Notes: generated by a model not told the origin, from the sequence alone. A DNA stretch of 64,000 nt from CAIWHR01 sp963773195 (GCA_963773195.1 CAVZAE010000013.1:62001-126000); one strand, 5' to 3'; counted from the first letter of the stretch, positions 28,291-37,854 are shown. Numbers and translations are program-made.

Positions 28291-30080
28291 GGTGCGACCG
28301 GCGTGCGCGCCATCTTCATGTCGAGATCGTAGTACTGCCAGGGGTGCGCCTGGAAGACGCTGTGCTTGTAGCCGATTATCCACGGGTAGCGAATCACGTT
28401 TTCGTAGCGATAGACGTCGAAATACCACGGCGCGTACGCCGACACGATGGCCGACATCTCGCGGAACATCCGCGTGCGTTCCGCGCCGTCGGGCAGGCTG
28501 CGAGAGCGGTCATAGAGACGATCGAAATCCGGTTGCTTGAAGCGCGCCAGGTTCGAGAGACCGGCGTGACCGCCGTAGAGGAGACCCAGAAAACCGTAGC
28601 CGTCGGTGGTCGTGCTGATGTTGCCGAGGTACCACATCTGGAGCTGCCCCGCGAGCGCCATCTTGAGGAGGTCAGGCCATTTTTGCTTCACGAACTGCAC
28701 CTTCACGCCGATGGCGTTGAGACTGCGCTGCCACATTTCCTCGTATTGGCGGCCCCGGGCGTCCGTCGTCGTACCCATCGAGATGATGAGGGGCTTGCCG
28801 TCGGGAAGCTCGCGCCAGCCGTCCCCGTCGCGATCGACGAAGCCGAACTTGTCGAGGAGCGCCTTGGCGCCGGCAACGTCGTATTTGATGTGACCCTTGA
28901 AATCGGGATCGTAGCCGTTGACCCCGGGCGGAACCGGCTGCGTGGCGCACTCCCCCTGACTCTGCCAGAGCACGCGGATTTCCTCTTCGCAGTTGTACGC
29001 CATGCCGAACGCGCGTCGCAGCGCGATCCGCTCCTGCGTGTAGCCGCCGATCACCGGATCCTCCATGTTGAAATAGGTGTAGTTGATGGCTGGCTGGACG
29101 CCGCGCGCGAGCTTGATCCCCGCCTTCGCGAATCGCGGCTGCAGGCCGTCACCCAGGTCGGTCACGTTGGCGACGAGGTCGCCCGGGACGGTCAGATAGT
29201 CGAACGCGCCTTTTTCGAAGCTCAGGAGGCGCGGATTGCTCTCCTCGACGATGCTGATCTCGACGCGTCCGATCAGCGGCAGTCGTTTGCCCCTCATCGC
29301 CGCCATGATCTGCTTGTCCGCGGGATCGGCGCTTTCGGGATACATCACCTTGCGAAAGCCGGGGTTCGCTTCCAGAACAACCTTCTGGCCGCGGCGCCAT
29401 TCCTGCAAGCGATAGGGACCGGTGCCGACCGGGTTCGCCATCGCCCACGAGCTCGCGTCGCCGTAGGCCTCGATCACTTCGCGCGCGACCGCTGCCGTGG
29501 GTGTGGTCGTGAGGTCGGACAGGAGGCCGTAGGCCGGATGCGTCAGTTTGAGCTGCAGTGTGTAGCGGTCGACAGCGCGCAGTCCCTCGACGGGCGCATC
29601 GTAGTCGAACCTGCCCGTCTCCTTCGCTTTCGCCACTGCCGCGTCGGCGCCGACGAAGAGCTGGTCGAACACCTGGAGATTCGGCGAACGGACCTTCGGG
29701 TCGAGAATCCGCTTCCACGAGTAGACGTAGTCGGCGGCGACGAGCTCGCGCTTCTTTCCCTTGAACGCCGGATCGTCGGCGAAGTAGATGCCTGGTGTGA
29801 TCTTGATCGTCCAGTTGAGCCCGTCCGCGGAGATCGTCGGGAGCGCCGCCGCCGTGTTCGGATTGATCCGGTACGGCCGTGCGAGATAGTCGTACCTGTA
29901 GAGCGGGTCGAAGATCGCCGTGTTGATGTAGTCCGAATAGGCGTCGATCCACGCCTGCGGATCGAACCCCGTCTCGGCGACGGGGAACACGACCTTGAGT
30001 ACCTTCTCCGGATCGGCCTGAGGCGATGCCGGAGCCGCGACCGCGACAAGCGCGAGCGCAACGATGGCGCGAAGCGCCAT
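28287..30080 (-). CDS. ABC transporter family-5 solute-binding protein, paralogue 3 (first in operon)
   Basis: 597-residue periplasmic receptor. Signal peptide ALRAIVALALVAVAAPASPQ, then VLKVVFPVAETGFDPQAWID, IYFADDPAFKGKKRELVAAD and NPVGTGPYRLQEWRRGQKVV. It carries the same EF-hand-like loop DRDGDGWRELPD. It starts 23 bases after the glutathione peroxidase gene stops, so the operon runs from GPx through three binding proteins. ATG 30080 is chosen since the longer frame upstream overlaps GPx out of phase. The ligand is unknown; peptides, nickel complexes and glutathione are all family possibilities. Confidence 0.9.
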   Translation of the reverse strand: MALRAIVALALVAVAAPASPQADPEKVLKVVFPVAETGFDPQAWIDAYSDYINTAIFDPLYRYDYLARPYRINPNTAAALPTISADGLNWTIKITPGIYFADDPAFKGKKRELVAADYVYSWKRILDPKVRSPNLQVFDQLFVGADAAVAKAKETGRFDYDAPVEGLRAVDRYTLQLKLTHPAYGLLSDLTTTPTAAVAREVIEAYGDASSWAMANPVGTGPYRLQEWRRGQKVVLEANPGFRKVMYPESADPADKQIMAAMRGKRLPLIGRVEISIVEESNPRLLSFEKGAFDYLTVPGDLVANVTDLGDGLQPRFAKAGIKLARGVQPAINYTYFNMEDPVIGGYTQERIALRRAFGMAYNCEEEIRVLWQSQGECATQPVPPGVNGYDPDFKGHIKYDVAGAKALLDKFGFVDRDGDGWRELPDGKPLIISMGTTTDARGRQYEEMWQRSLNAIGVKVQFVKQKWPDLLKMALAGQLQMWYLGNISTTTDGYGFLGLLYGGHAGLSNLARFKQPDFDRLYDRSRSLPDGAERTRMFREMSAIVSAYAPWYFDVYRYENVIRYPWIIGYKHSVFQAHPWQYYDLDMKMARTPVAP

Positions 30081-30103
30081 CGCGCGACAATCGCCGGCGC
30101 GCG

Positions 30104-30583
30104 TCACAGAAGCTTCGCGACGTCCGGTGCGAGGGTCTCCGGTTCGACGTTCGGCGCGAACCGCTCGACGACCTTGCCTTCGCGGTCGATCAGGAACTTC
30201 GTGAAGTTCCACTTGATAGCTTCCGAGCCCAGGAGGCCGGGCTTGGCGTGCTTCAGGTGCTGGTAGAGCGGCGCGGCGTCCTTGCCGTTGACGTCGATCT
30301 TCGCGAACAGCGGAAATGTAACGCCGTAGTTGACCTCGCAGAACGACTCGATCTCCTCTGCGCTGCCGGGTTCCTGCGCGCCGAACTGGTTGCAGGGAAA
30401 ACCCAGGATCTCGAATCCCTTCGCATGGTACTTCTGGTAGAGCTGCTCCAGCCCCTTGTATTGCGGCGTGAACCCACATTGGCTCGCCGTGTTGACCACG
30501 AGCAGCACCTTGCCCTTGTACGCGTCGAGCTCGACGGGCTTGCCGTGGATGTCGTTGACCTTGAAATCGTAGATGCCAGTCAT
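30104..30583 (-). CDS. glutathione peroxidase family protein (Cys type)
   Basis: Reduces peroxides with glutathione or thioredoxin; 159 residues, no signal peptide, so cytoplasmic. The catalytic Cys36 is in NTASQCGFTPQY, Gln66 in GFPCNQFG, and Trp125-Asn126 in IKWNFTKFL, completing the active-site tetrad. Cys82 (SFCEVNYG) may act as resolving Cys as in thioredoxin-dependent members. It starts the operon with the three binding proteins and ends 23 bases before the first. The 5-oxoprolinase gene just upstream on the same strand (stop 31 bases away) suggests a glutathione theme. Confidence 0.93.
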   Translation of the reverse strand: MTGIYDFKVNDIHGKPVELDAYKGKVLLVVNTASQCGFTPQYKGLEQLYQKYHAKGFEILGFPCNQFGAQEPGSAEEIESFCEVNYGVTFPLFAKIDVNGKDAAPLYQHLKHAKPGLLGSEAIKWNFTKFLIDREGKVVERFAPNVEPETLAPDVAKLL

Positions 30584-30613
30584 GCTTCTTCTCCATTCAC
30601 CCGTGGCGCGAGA

Positions 30614-33600
30614 TTATGCCTCCGGAGCAGGGCTCGCGGGGGGCGTCGCACCGCGGGACACCTCCGGTGCCCCATACCCGCCGCCCCCGGGCGTCTCGAT
30701 CACGAAGACATCGCCCGCGCGCATTTCGACCGCACACGTCGCGCCGAATTCCTCGCGCGTGCCGTCGGCGCGCTCGACCCAGTTGCGCCCGAGCGCTCCC
30801 GGCATGCCGCCGGCCGCGCCGAACGGGGCAACCCGCCGGTGGTTGGCTAGCATCACCGCCGTCATCGGCTCCAGGAATCGGACGCGACGGACGGCGCCGT
30901 CGCCGCCGCGGTGTCGGCCCGCGCCGCCGCTGCCGCGCCGGATCGCGAACGACTCGAGCCGGACCGGGAACCGCCATTCGAGCACCTCGGGGTCGGTGAG
31001 CCGCGAGTTGGTCATGTGCGTTTGCACGACCGAGGCGCCGTCGGCGTCGGGCCCCGCGCCGGCACCGCCCGAGATCGTTTCGTAGTATTGATAGGTGTCG
31101 TTGCCGAATGTGAAGTTGTTCATCGTCCCTTGTGACGCGGCGAGCACGCCCAGCGCGCCGTAGAGCGCGTCGGTCACCGACTGCGACGTCTCGACGTTGC
31201 CGGCGACCACCGCCGCGGGATAGCGCGGCGCGAGCATCGAGCCTTCGGGAATCACGATCCGGATCGGCTTCAGGCAGCCGGCGTTCATCGGGATCTCGTC
31301 GTCGACGAGCGTGCGAAAGACGTAGAGCACCGCCGCCTTGCAGACGGCGGAGGGCGCGTTGAAGTTAGTCGGTTGCTGCGCGCTCGTGCCCGTGAAATCG
31401 ACGCTCGCCTCGCGCGCTGCCTTGTCGATCGCGATCCGCACGGCGATCCGCGCGCCGCTGTCCATCTCGTACTCGAAATGCCCGTCCTTGAGCACGTCGA
31501 GCACGCGCCGGACCGACTCCTCCGCATTGTCCTGCACGTGCTTCATGTAGGCGCGGACGACCGGGGCGCCGAAGTGCGCGACCATCTTCGAGAGCTCCTC
31601 CGCGCCCTTCGCGCACGCGGCGACCTGCGCGCGGAGGTCCGCCAGGTTCTGCTCGACATTGCGCGCGGGATAGCGCCCGCCTTCGAGGATCGCGCGCATC
31701 TCGGCTTCGAGAAAGCGACCCTGCGCGACCAGCGGGACGTTGTCGAGCAGAACGCCCTCCTCGTCGACATGCTTCGAGTCGGGCGGCATCGAGCCGGGCG
31801 TGATTCCACCGATGTCGGCGTGGTGTCCGCGGGAGGCGACGTAGAACTCCGGTCGATTGTCGTCCCCGTGAGCGCGGGGACCCAGTGTCGTTCCCGCAGC
31901 GTCGCTGGACAAGTCGTCGTTCAGGAACACCGGCGCGATCACCGTCACGTCCGGCAGGTGCGTGCCGCCGTTGTAGGGCGCATTGAGCACGAACGCATCG
32001 CCAGCCCGCATCGTCCCGGCGCGCCGTTCGATGATCGTGCGCACGCTTTCGCCCATCGAGCCCAGGTGCACCGGCATGTGCGGCGCGTTGGCGATCAGGT
32101 TGCCCTCGGCGTCGAACAGGGCGCACGAGAAGTCGAGGCGTTCCTTGATATTGACCGAATAGGCGGTGTTGGCGAGCGTCACACCCATCTGCTCGGCGAT
32201 CGCCATGAAGAGGTTGTTGAACACTTCGAGCAGGACCGGATCCGCCGTCGTCCCGATTGCGTGCTCGCGACCGGCGGCCCGGACGCGCTCGAGCAGGAGG
32301 TCGCCGCGATCCGTGAACGTCGCGCCCCAGCCCGGTTCGACGACGGTCGTGGCGTTGTCCTCGCGGATCACTGCGGGGCCCGGAATCGCGTCGCCCGGGC
32401 GGAGGTCGTTGCGATCGAAGACCGCGGCATCGTGGAAGCGTCGATCCATGTAGACGCGATTCGTCGCGAGTGGCCTCGGCGCTCCGCGGCGCGGCGCGAA
32501 CGACGGCGTCACGTCCCGCGCATCGTGCGTGCGGCCGACGGCCTCGACCGCGATGGCCTCGATCACGAGCGGCTTGCCGGGCATCAGGAATCCGTAGTGC
32601 TGCCGGTAACGCCGCTCGAATTCCGCCATGATCGAGGAGACATCAGCTACGTCCGTCTCGAGCGTGGTGTCGGTCCCCTCGTACTTGAGGTGCAACGTAC
32701 GCTTCGCGGTCACGCGCGCTTCAGGAATTCCTTGCGCCGTCACCTCGTCGCGCGCCGCGCGCTCGAGCGCCGCGAACGTCGCCTCGGCGGCCGTCAGCGC
32801 TTCGGGCGCAAGGCGCGCCTCGACGGCCTGCTGCCGCAGTGCTCGCACGTCGGCCAGGCCCATTCCGTACGCCGACAGCACGCCGGCAAACGGGTGCAAG
32901 AGCACTCGGGTCATCCCGAGCGCATCGGCGACCAGGCACGCGTGCTGGCCACCGGCGCCGCCGAAGCAGCAGAGCGTGTACTCGGTCACGTCGTAGCCAC
33001 GTTCGACGGAGATGTGCTTGATGGCGTTCGCCATGTTCGCGACGGCGATCTCGAGGAAGCCCGCGGCGATCTCCTCGGGCGTGCGCGCATGGCCCGTCGC
33101 GGCGGCGATCTCCGCCGCCAGCGCCGCGAACCTTTCGCGCACGACGGCGGCGTCGAGCGGCAGGTCGCCATTGGGCCCGAACACTTTCGGGAACAGCTCG
33201 GGATCGATCTTCCCGACCATCACGTTGCAGTCGGTGACGGTCAGTGGACCGCCGCGACGATACGACGCAGGTCCCGGATCCGCCCCCGCCGACTCCGGCC
33301 CCACGCGCAAGCGGGCACCATCGAACGTGCAAATCGAACCGCCGCCTGCCGCGACGGTGTGTATGCGCATCATCGGTGCCCGCAGGCGCACGCCGGCGAC
33401 TTCGGTGACGAACGCGCGCTCGTATTCGCCGGCGTAGTGAGTGACATCAGTCGACGTCCCTCCCATGTCGAAACCGATCATTGAATCGAAACCGGCTTGC
33501 CGGGACACTTCGACCGCGCCGACGACGCCGCCGGCAGGTCCGGACAGGATCGCATCCTTGCCCTGGAAGCGATGCGCGTCGGTCAGCCCTCCCGAGCTCT

Positions 33601-34351
33601 GCATGAACTGGAGGCGCGGTGGTTCTCGCGCGGGTACGCCGTCTCCGCGCAAATCGCGCTCCACCTCGGTGATGTAGCGCCGGAGGATCGGCGAGAGATA
33701 CGCGTCGACCACCGTCGTGTCACCGCGCGACACCAGCTTCATCAGCGGGCTCACTTCGTGGCTCGCCGACACCTGCCCGAAGCCGAGCTCGAGCGCAAGC
33801 GTCGCCAGCGCCTGCTCGTGCCGTGGAAACCGATAGCCGTGCATGAGCACGATCGCAACGGCGGCGATGCCCGACGCGCGCGCGTCGGCCAGCGCACGCC
33901 GCGCTGCGTCGAGGTCGAGCGCCCGCACGAGCTCGCCGCGAGCCCCCACCCGCTCGTCGATTTCGATCACTCGTTCGTAGAGCAGCGTCGGCAGCTCGAT
34001 CCGCCGCACGAAGAGCTTGGGCCGATTCTGATAGCCAATCCGGAGCGCATCGCCGAAGCCGCGCGTGATCACGAGCGCCGTCCGTTCGCCCTTGCGCTCG
34101 AGCAGCGCGTTGGTCGCGACCGTCGTCCCCATTTTCACGGCCTCGATCGCGCCGGCGGGAATCGCGGCACCCGGTGCGAGGCCGAGGAGCTCGCGGATGC
34201 CGTGCACCGCGGCATCGCGGTAGCGTCCGGGGTTCTCGGACAGGAGCTTGTGGGTGACGAGCGAACCGTCGGGGCGGCGCGCGACGATGTCGGTGAACGT
34301 GCCGCCGCGATCGACCCAGAACTGCCAGCGGGCACCGGTGTTCGTCGGCAT
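30614..34351 (-). CDS. 5-oxoprolinase / hydantoinase, HyuA-HyuB fusion
   Basis: ATP-dependent hydrolysis of 5-oxoproline (pyroglutamate) to glutamate, or of a related hydantoin; cytoplasmic, 1,245 residues. The HyuA half opens WVDRGGTFTDIVARRPDGS (acetate-kinase-like fold) with GFDMGGTSTDVTHY and LSGPAGGVVGAVE. The HyuB half begins near residue 700 (DPVLLEVFNNLFMAIAEQMG) with IKERLDFSCALFDAEGNLIA and SRGHHADIGGITPGSMPPDS. Fusion of both halves is the arrangement of true oxoprolinases. It is about 30-40 residues longer than usual; part of the excess is the stretch SSDAAGTTLGPRAHGDDN before RPEFYVASRGHH, encoded by a REP-like repeat inserted in frame. Confidence 0.9.
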   Translation of the reverse strand: MPTNTGARWQFWVDRGGTFTDIVARRPDGSLVTHKLLSENPGRYRDAAVHGIRELLGLAPGAAIPAGAIEAVKMGTTVATNALLERKGERTALVITRGFGDALRIGYQNRPKLFVRRIELPTLLYERVIEIDERVGARGELVRALDLDAARRALADARASGIAAVAIVLMHGYRFPRHEQALATLALELGFGQVSASHEVSPLMKLVSRGDTTVVDAYLSPILRRYITEVERDLRGDGVPAREPPRLQFMQSSGGLTDAHRFQGKDAILSGPAGGVVGAVEVSRQAGFDSMIGFDMGGTSTDVTHYAGEYERAFVTEVAGVRLRAPMMRIHTVAAGGGSICTFDGARLRVGPESAGADPGPASYRRGGPLTVTDCNVMVGKIDPELFPKVFGPNGDLPLDAAVVRERFAALAAEIAAATGHARTPEEIAAGFLEIAVANMANAIKHISVERGYDVTEYTLCCFGGAGGQHACLVADALGMTRVLLHPFAGVLSAYGMGLADVRALRQQAVEARLAPEALTAAEATFAALERAARDEVTAQGIPEARVTAKRTLHLKYEGTDTTLETDVADVSSIMAEFERRYRQHYGFLMPGKPLVIEAIAVEAVGRTHDARDVTPSFAPRRGAPRPLATNRVYMDRRFHDAAVFDRNDLRPGDAIPGPAVIREDNATTVVEPGWGATFTDRGDLLLERVRAAGREHAIGTTADPVLLEVFNNLFMAIAEQMGVTLANTAYSVNIKERLDFSCALFDAEGNLIANAPHMPVHLGSMGESVRTIIERRAGTMRAGDAFVLNAPYNGGTHLPDVTVIAPVFLNDDLSSDAAGTTLGPRAHGDDNRPEFYVASRGHHADIGGITPGSMPPDSKHVDEEGVLLDNVPLVAQGRFLEAEMRAILEGGRYPARNVEQNLADLRAQVAACAKGAEELSKMVAHFGAPVVRAYMKHVQDNAEESVRRVLDVLKDGHFEYEMDSGARIAVRIAIDKAAREASVDFTGTSAQQPTNFNAPSAVCKAAVLYVFRTLVDDEIPMNAGCLKPIRIVIPEGSMLAPRYPAAVVAGNVETSQSVTDALYGALGVLAASQGTMNNFTFGNDTYQYYETISGGAGAGPDADGASVVQTHMTNSRLTDPEVLEWRFPVRLESFAIRRGSGGAGRHRGGDGAVRRVRFLEPMTAVMLANHRRVAPFGAAGGMPGALGRNWVERADGTREEFGATCAVEMRAGDVFVIETPGGGGYGAPEVSRGATPPASPAPEA
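31859..31892. repeat. REP-like unit inside the oxoprolinase coding sequence
   Basis: GTCGTCCCCGTGAGCGCGGG followed by GACCCAGTGTCGTT matches the outer arms of the intergenic units at 8609-8757 and 16825-16861. It lies wholly within the coding region and keeps the frame, adding roughly 20 residues just before the conserved SRGHHADIGG motif. Confidence 0.65.
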
Positions 34352-34531
34352 GGATATCGTCTGCTACGGGAGGTGGTCCGTCATCGCGCGTTGCGCGGTC
34401 ATTCGCGTATGGTACCGCGGCCGGATGCCGGTTCCTGCGGCCCACGCCCGGCGCAAAGTGTGGTAAAAAGCGCGCAAGGCGCCGCGCCGGCGGCGTTGCC
34501 CGCGTTTCCTGCTCCTTTCCGGAGACTCCCG

Positions 34532-35509
34532 ATGAACCGCCTTCGCATGCTGCTGGTGACGCTCGCCGTCGCCGCGCTGGCGCCCTCGGTCGCGGCGCAG
34601 GTCAAATGGGACCTGCCGACCGCGTATCCGGCGTCCAACTTCCACACCGAGAACCTGCAGCAGTTCGTTGCCGATGTCGAGCGCGGCAGTGGCGGCAAGC
34701 TCAAGATCGCCGTACATCCGAATGCGTCGCTGTTCAAAGCGCCCGAGATCAAGCGTGCGGTGCAGGGCGGACAGGTGCAGGCCGGCGAAATCCTTCTCGT
34801 CAACTTCGAGAACGAGGATGCGCTGTACGGCGTCGACGGGATTCCGTTCCTTGCGACGTCCTACGACGCATCGCTCAAGCTCTACAAGGCGTCGAAGAAG
34901 ACGCTCGAGGATCGCCTCGCGAAGCAGGGGATCAAGCTCCTGTACACGGTGCCGTGGCCGCCGCAAGGTATTTTCACCAACCGCACGCTCGCCTCGGGCG
35001 CCGACATGAAGGGACTCAAGTGGCGCGCGTACAGCCCGGCGACATCGAAGATTGCCGAGCTCGTCGGCGCGCAGCCGGTCACGGTGCAGGCGGCCGAGGT
35101 GTCGCAGGCACTCGCGACGGGCGTCATCGATTCGATGATGACCTCCGGTGCGACCGGCCTGGATTCCAAGACCTACGAGACCATCAAGAACTTTTACGAC
35201 ACGCGGGCGTGGATTCCGAAGAATGCCGTCATCGTCAACCAGAAGGCGTTCGACGCGCTCGACAAGCCCACCCAGGCGACGATGCTCAAGGCCGCTGCAG
35301 AGGCCGAAACACGGGGCTGGAAGCTCTCCGCGGACAAGAACACATGGTACCTGGACCAGCTCAAGGCGAAGGGCATGACGATCATCGTGCCCTCCGACCA
35401 GCTGATGGCGGACCTGCGCAGGGTCGGCAACTACATGCTCGCCGAATGGCAGCGCAAGGCCGGCGACGACGGGCGCAAGGTGATCGAGGCGTACCGCGCG
35501 CAACGCTAG
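34532..35509 (+). CDS. dctP: TRAP transporter periplasmic binding protein (DctP family)
   Basis: 325-residue receptor for a sodium-driven TRAP importer of small organic acids. Signal peptide RLRMLLVTLAVAALAPSVAA, then KWDLPTAYPASNFHTENLQQ. The substrate-salt-bridge Arg is expected in LKWRAYSPATSKIAELVGAQ, followed by VTVQAAEVSQALATGVIDSM, the usual DctP signature. ATG 34532 gives the signal peptide; a 345-residue extension upstream is antisense to oxoprolinase. It is followed by small and large permeases in the same direction. Divergent transcription from oxoprolinase makes pyroglutamate or a related acid a possible substrate (inference). Confidence 0.93.
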   Translation: MNRLRMLLVTLAVAALAPSVAAQVKWDLPTAYPASNFHTENLQQFVADVERGSGGKLKIAVHPNASLFKAPEIKRAVQGGQVQAGEILLVNFENEDALYGVDGIPFLATSYDASLKLYKASKKTLEDRLAKQGIKLLYTVPWPPQGIFTNRTLASGADMKGLKWRAYSPATSKIAELVGAQPVTVQAAEVSQALATGVIDSMMTSGATGLDSKTYETIKNFYDTRAWIPKNAVIVNQKAFDALDKPTQATMLKAAAEAETRGWKLSADKNTWYLDQLKAKGMTIIVPSDQLMADLRRVGNYMLAEWQRKAGDDGRKVIEAYRAQR

Positions 35510-35525
35510 CATTGCGGCCCGCGTG

Positions 35526-36041
35526 ATGACGTTGCGCCGGTCGCTCGACGCGCTCTACGCCGCCGCCGGGGCGCTGGCGGCGTTGTTCATGGTGGGGACG
35601 CTCCTCATGGTGCTGCTGGGCATCGCGAGCCGGCTCATCGGCTGGTTCGTGCCCGGCACCGACGCGTACGCCGGGTACTGCATGGCCGCCACCGGTTTCC
35701 TCGCACTGGCACACACGTTCCGTTGCGGCGAACACATTCGCGTCACGCTCGTGCTCGAGCATACGGGACCGGCTGCGCGACGCGGGCTCGAGCTCTGGTC
35801 GCTCGCCGTTGGCACGGCACTGGCGGCGGCGCTCGCGCTGTACAGTGTCAGGCTCGCCTACCAGTCGTGGGCGTTCAACGACGTCTCGACCGGCAACGAC
35901 GCGACGCCGCTGTGGATTCCACAGCTTGCGATGGCGATTGGGACCGTGGTGCTCGCGATTGCATTGGTCGATGCGCTGGTCGAAGAGTGGCGCGGTCGAC
36001 GCGCGCACGCAGGGCCTGCGGCCCCGCTGCACAACGAGTAG
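35526..36041 (+). CDS. dctQ: TRAP transporter small permease (DctQ family)
   Basis: 171 residues with four hydrophobic segments, the expected DctQ topology: ALAALFMVGTLLMVLLGIAS, GYCMAATGFLALAHTFRCGE, LWSLAVGTALAAALALYSVR and MAIGTVVLAIALVDALVEEW. The loop AHTFRCGEHIRVTL carries the conserved Gly-x-His-Ile-x-Val pattern. ATG 35526 lies one codon after a GTG in the same frame. The gene lies between dctP and dctM at 16 and 10 bases. Confidence 0.92.
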   Translation: MTLRRSLDALYAAAGALAALFMVGTLLMVLLGIASRLIGWFVPGTDAYAGYCMAATGFLALAHTFRCGEHIRVTLVLEHTGPAARRGLELWSLAVGTALAAALALYSVRLAYQSWAFNDVSTGNDATPLWIPQLAMAIGTVVLAIALVDALVEEWRGRRAHAGPAAPLHNE

Positions 36042-36051
36042 AACGAGAGCC

Positions 36052-37353
36052 GTGGACGCGCTTATCACCACGCTCCTGATCGTCGCGCTGTTCGTGCTCC
36101 TGGGCAGCGGCGTGTGGATCGGGCTCGCGCTGTTCGGGGTCGCCTGGATCGGGATGGAGCTCTTCTCGTCGCGTCCCGCGGGCGACGCGATGGCGGTAAC
36201 GATCTGGGGGTCCGCCTCGTCCTGGACGCTGACCGCGCTGCCGCTCTTCGTCTGGATGGGCGAGATCCTTTTCCGCACGCGGCTGTCCGAGGACATGTTC
36301 CGCGGCCTCGCACCGTGGCTCGAGCGGCTGCCCGGGCGACTCCTGCATACCAACATCATCGGCTGCACGATTTTCGCAGCGGTCTCCGGCAGCTCGGCCG
36401 CAACGTGTGCGACGATCGGCAAGATGACGCTGCCCGAGCTCAAGGCGCGCGGCTACCCTGAGGACATCACGATCGGCACGCTGGCGGGCGCAGGTACGCT
36501 CGGCCTCCTCATTCCCCCTTCGATCATCATGATCGTCTATGGCGTCACCGCGAACGTCTCGATTGCGCAGCTCTTCATCGCCGGCGTAATCCCGGGTCTC
36601 CTGCTCGCGTCGCTGTTCTCCGGCTACATCGTCGTCTGGGCGCTGCGCCATCCGGACGCCGTGCCCGCCGCCACGACGCGGACGACGCTTACCGAGAAGC
36701 TGTACGCGTCGCGCCACCTGATCCCGGTCGTGCTGTTGATCACGCTCGTGCTCGGTTCGATCTACACGGGGATCGCCACGGCGACCGAGGCCGCGGCCTT
36801 TGGCGTCGTCGGCTCACTCGCGATTTCGGCGGTGCAGGGCTCGCTCACACGGGCGACGTTCGCCGCGAGCTTGATGGGCGCGACGCGCCTCTACTGCATG
36901 ATCGCGCTGATTTTGGCCGGCGCGTCGTTCCTGACGCTGGCGATGGGCTACATCGGGCTGCCGCGGCATCTCGCCGAGTGGATCGGCGGTTTGGGGTTGT
37001 CGCCGTTCGCGCTCATCATCGCGCTCATGCTCTTCTATATCGTGCTCGGATGCTTCCTCGACGGCATCTCGATGGTCGTGCTGACGATGGGCGTGATCCT
37101 GCCGTCGGTCGAGGCAGTCGGCATCGACCTCCTCTGGTTCGGCATCTTCATCGTGCTCGTCGTCGAGATGGCGCAGATCACGCCGCCCGTCGGCTTCAAC
37201 CTGTTCGTGCTGCAGGGCATGACGCAGCGGCAGATCACGTGGATCGCGCGGAACGCGCTGCCGATGTTCTGGCTCATGGTCGCCGCAGTGCTCGCGATCT
37301 GGTTCTTCCCCGCGCTCGTGACGTTCCTGCCGCAGCAGATGAAGACGGGATGA
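36052..37353 (+). CDS. dctM: TRAP transporter large permease (DctM family)
   Basis: Ion-coupled channel subunit of 433 residues with about 12 membrane segments. Landmarks: ALPLFVWMGEILFRTRLSED, TIFAAVSGSSAATCATIGKM, GTLGLLIPPSIIMIVYGVTA and VEMAQITPPVGFNLFVLQGM. GTG 36052 is taken as start because it gives VDALITTLLIVALFVLLGSG, a normal first helix; a longer frame overlaps dctQ. The stop overlaps the start of ogt (ATGA). Confidence 0.93.
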   Translation: MDALITTLLIVALFVLLGSGVWIGLALFGVAWIGMELFSSRPAGDAMAVTIWGSASSWTLTALPLFVWMGEILFRTRLSEDMFRGLAPWLERLPGRLLHTNIIGCTIFAAVSGSSAATCATIGKMTLPELKARGYPEDITIGTLAGAGTLGLLIPPSIIMIVYGVTANVSIAQLFIAGVIPGLLLASLFSGYIVVWALRHPDAVPAATTRTTLTEKLYASRHLIPVVLLITLVLGSIYTGIATATEAAAFGVVGSLAISAVQGSLTRATFAASLMGATRLYCMIALILAGASFLTLAMGYIGLPRHLAEWIGGLGLSPFALIIALMLFYIVLGCFLDGISMVVLTMGVILPSVEAVGIDLLWFGIFIVLVVEMAQITPPVGFNLFVLQGMTQRQITWIARNALPMFWLMVAAVLAIWFFPALVTFLPQQMKTG

Positions 37354-37841
37354 CGATGGCCCCTACCGGTTATGCCGCGAAGATCCGGACGCCGTTCGCG
37401 GTGCTTGGCATCCGCACCGCCGGCGATAAGGTAACCGCGATCGAATACCTCCCGCGGACCGAACGCGCACAAAAGCCGACCGACGCGGTCGCCGCGCGGG
37501 CGGTCCGCGAGCTCGAGCGTTACCTCGCAGACCCTCACCATCGCTTCACGCTTCCGCTCGCCCCACGCGGGACCGAGTTCCAGCGCCGCGTGTGGGACGC
37601 TATTGCCGCGATACCGGTCGGCGAATCGCGAACCTACGGCGAGATCGCCCGCAAGGTGCGATCGGCGCCGCGCGCGGTCGGCCAGGCGTGCGGAGCGAAT
37701 CCGATTGCGCTCGTCGTGCCCTGCCATCGCGTGATCGGCAGCATGGGATCGCTCGGCGGCTTCATGAACGCCGAAGGCGGCGATCCGCTCGCCGTCAAGC
37801 GCTGGCTGCTCGAGCACGAAGGTTACCGCTTCGGCGCGTGA
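37350..37841 (+). CDS. ogt: methylated-DNA--protein-cysteine methyltransferase
   Basis: DNA repair protein that transfers alkyl groups from O6-alkylguanine or O4-alkylthymine to its own Cys, a suicide reaction. 163 residues. The acceptor Cys is in ALVVPCHRVIGSMGSLGGF; the helix-turn-helix DNA-binding part contains YGEIARKVRSAPRAVGQACG. ATG 37350 overlaps the dctM stop; ATG 37356 is an alternative. The coupling to a transporter seems incidental. Confidence 0.93.
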   Translation: MTMAPTGYAAKIRTPFAVLGIRTAGDKVTAIEYLPRTERAQKPTDAVAARAVRELERYLADPHHRFTLPLAPRGTEFQRRVWDAIAAIPVGESRTYGEIARKVRSAPRAVGQACGANPIALVVPCHRVIGSMGSLGGFMNAEGGDPLAVKRWLLEHEGYRFGA

Positions 37842-37854
37842 GGCGCCGGCCTCG

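Noticed and set aside
24674..30080. Complete peptide or glutathione ABC importer
   Set aside because: Only binding proteins are present; no permease or ATPase gene exists on either side, so the transporter cannot be called complete.
33497..34531. A 345-residue N-terminal extension of the TRAP binding protein
   Set aside because: It is antisense to the oxoprolinase gene and precedes an obvious signal peptide, so the true start is 34532.
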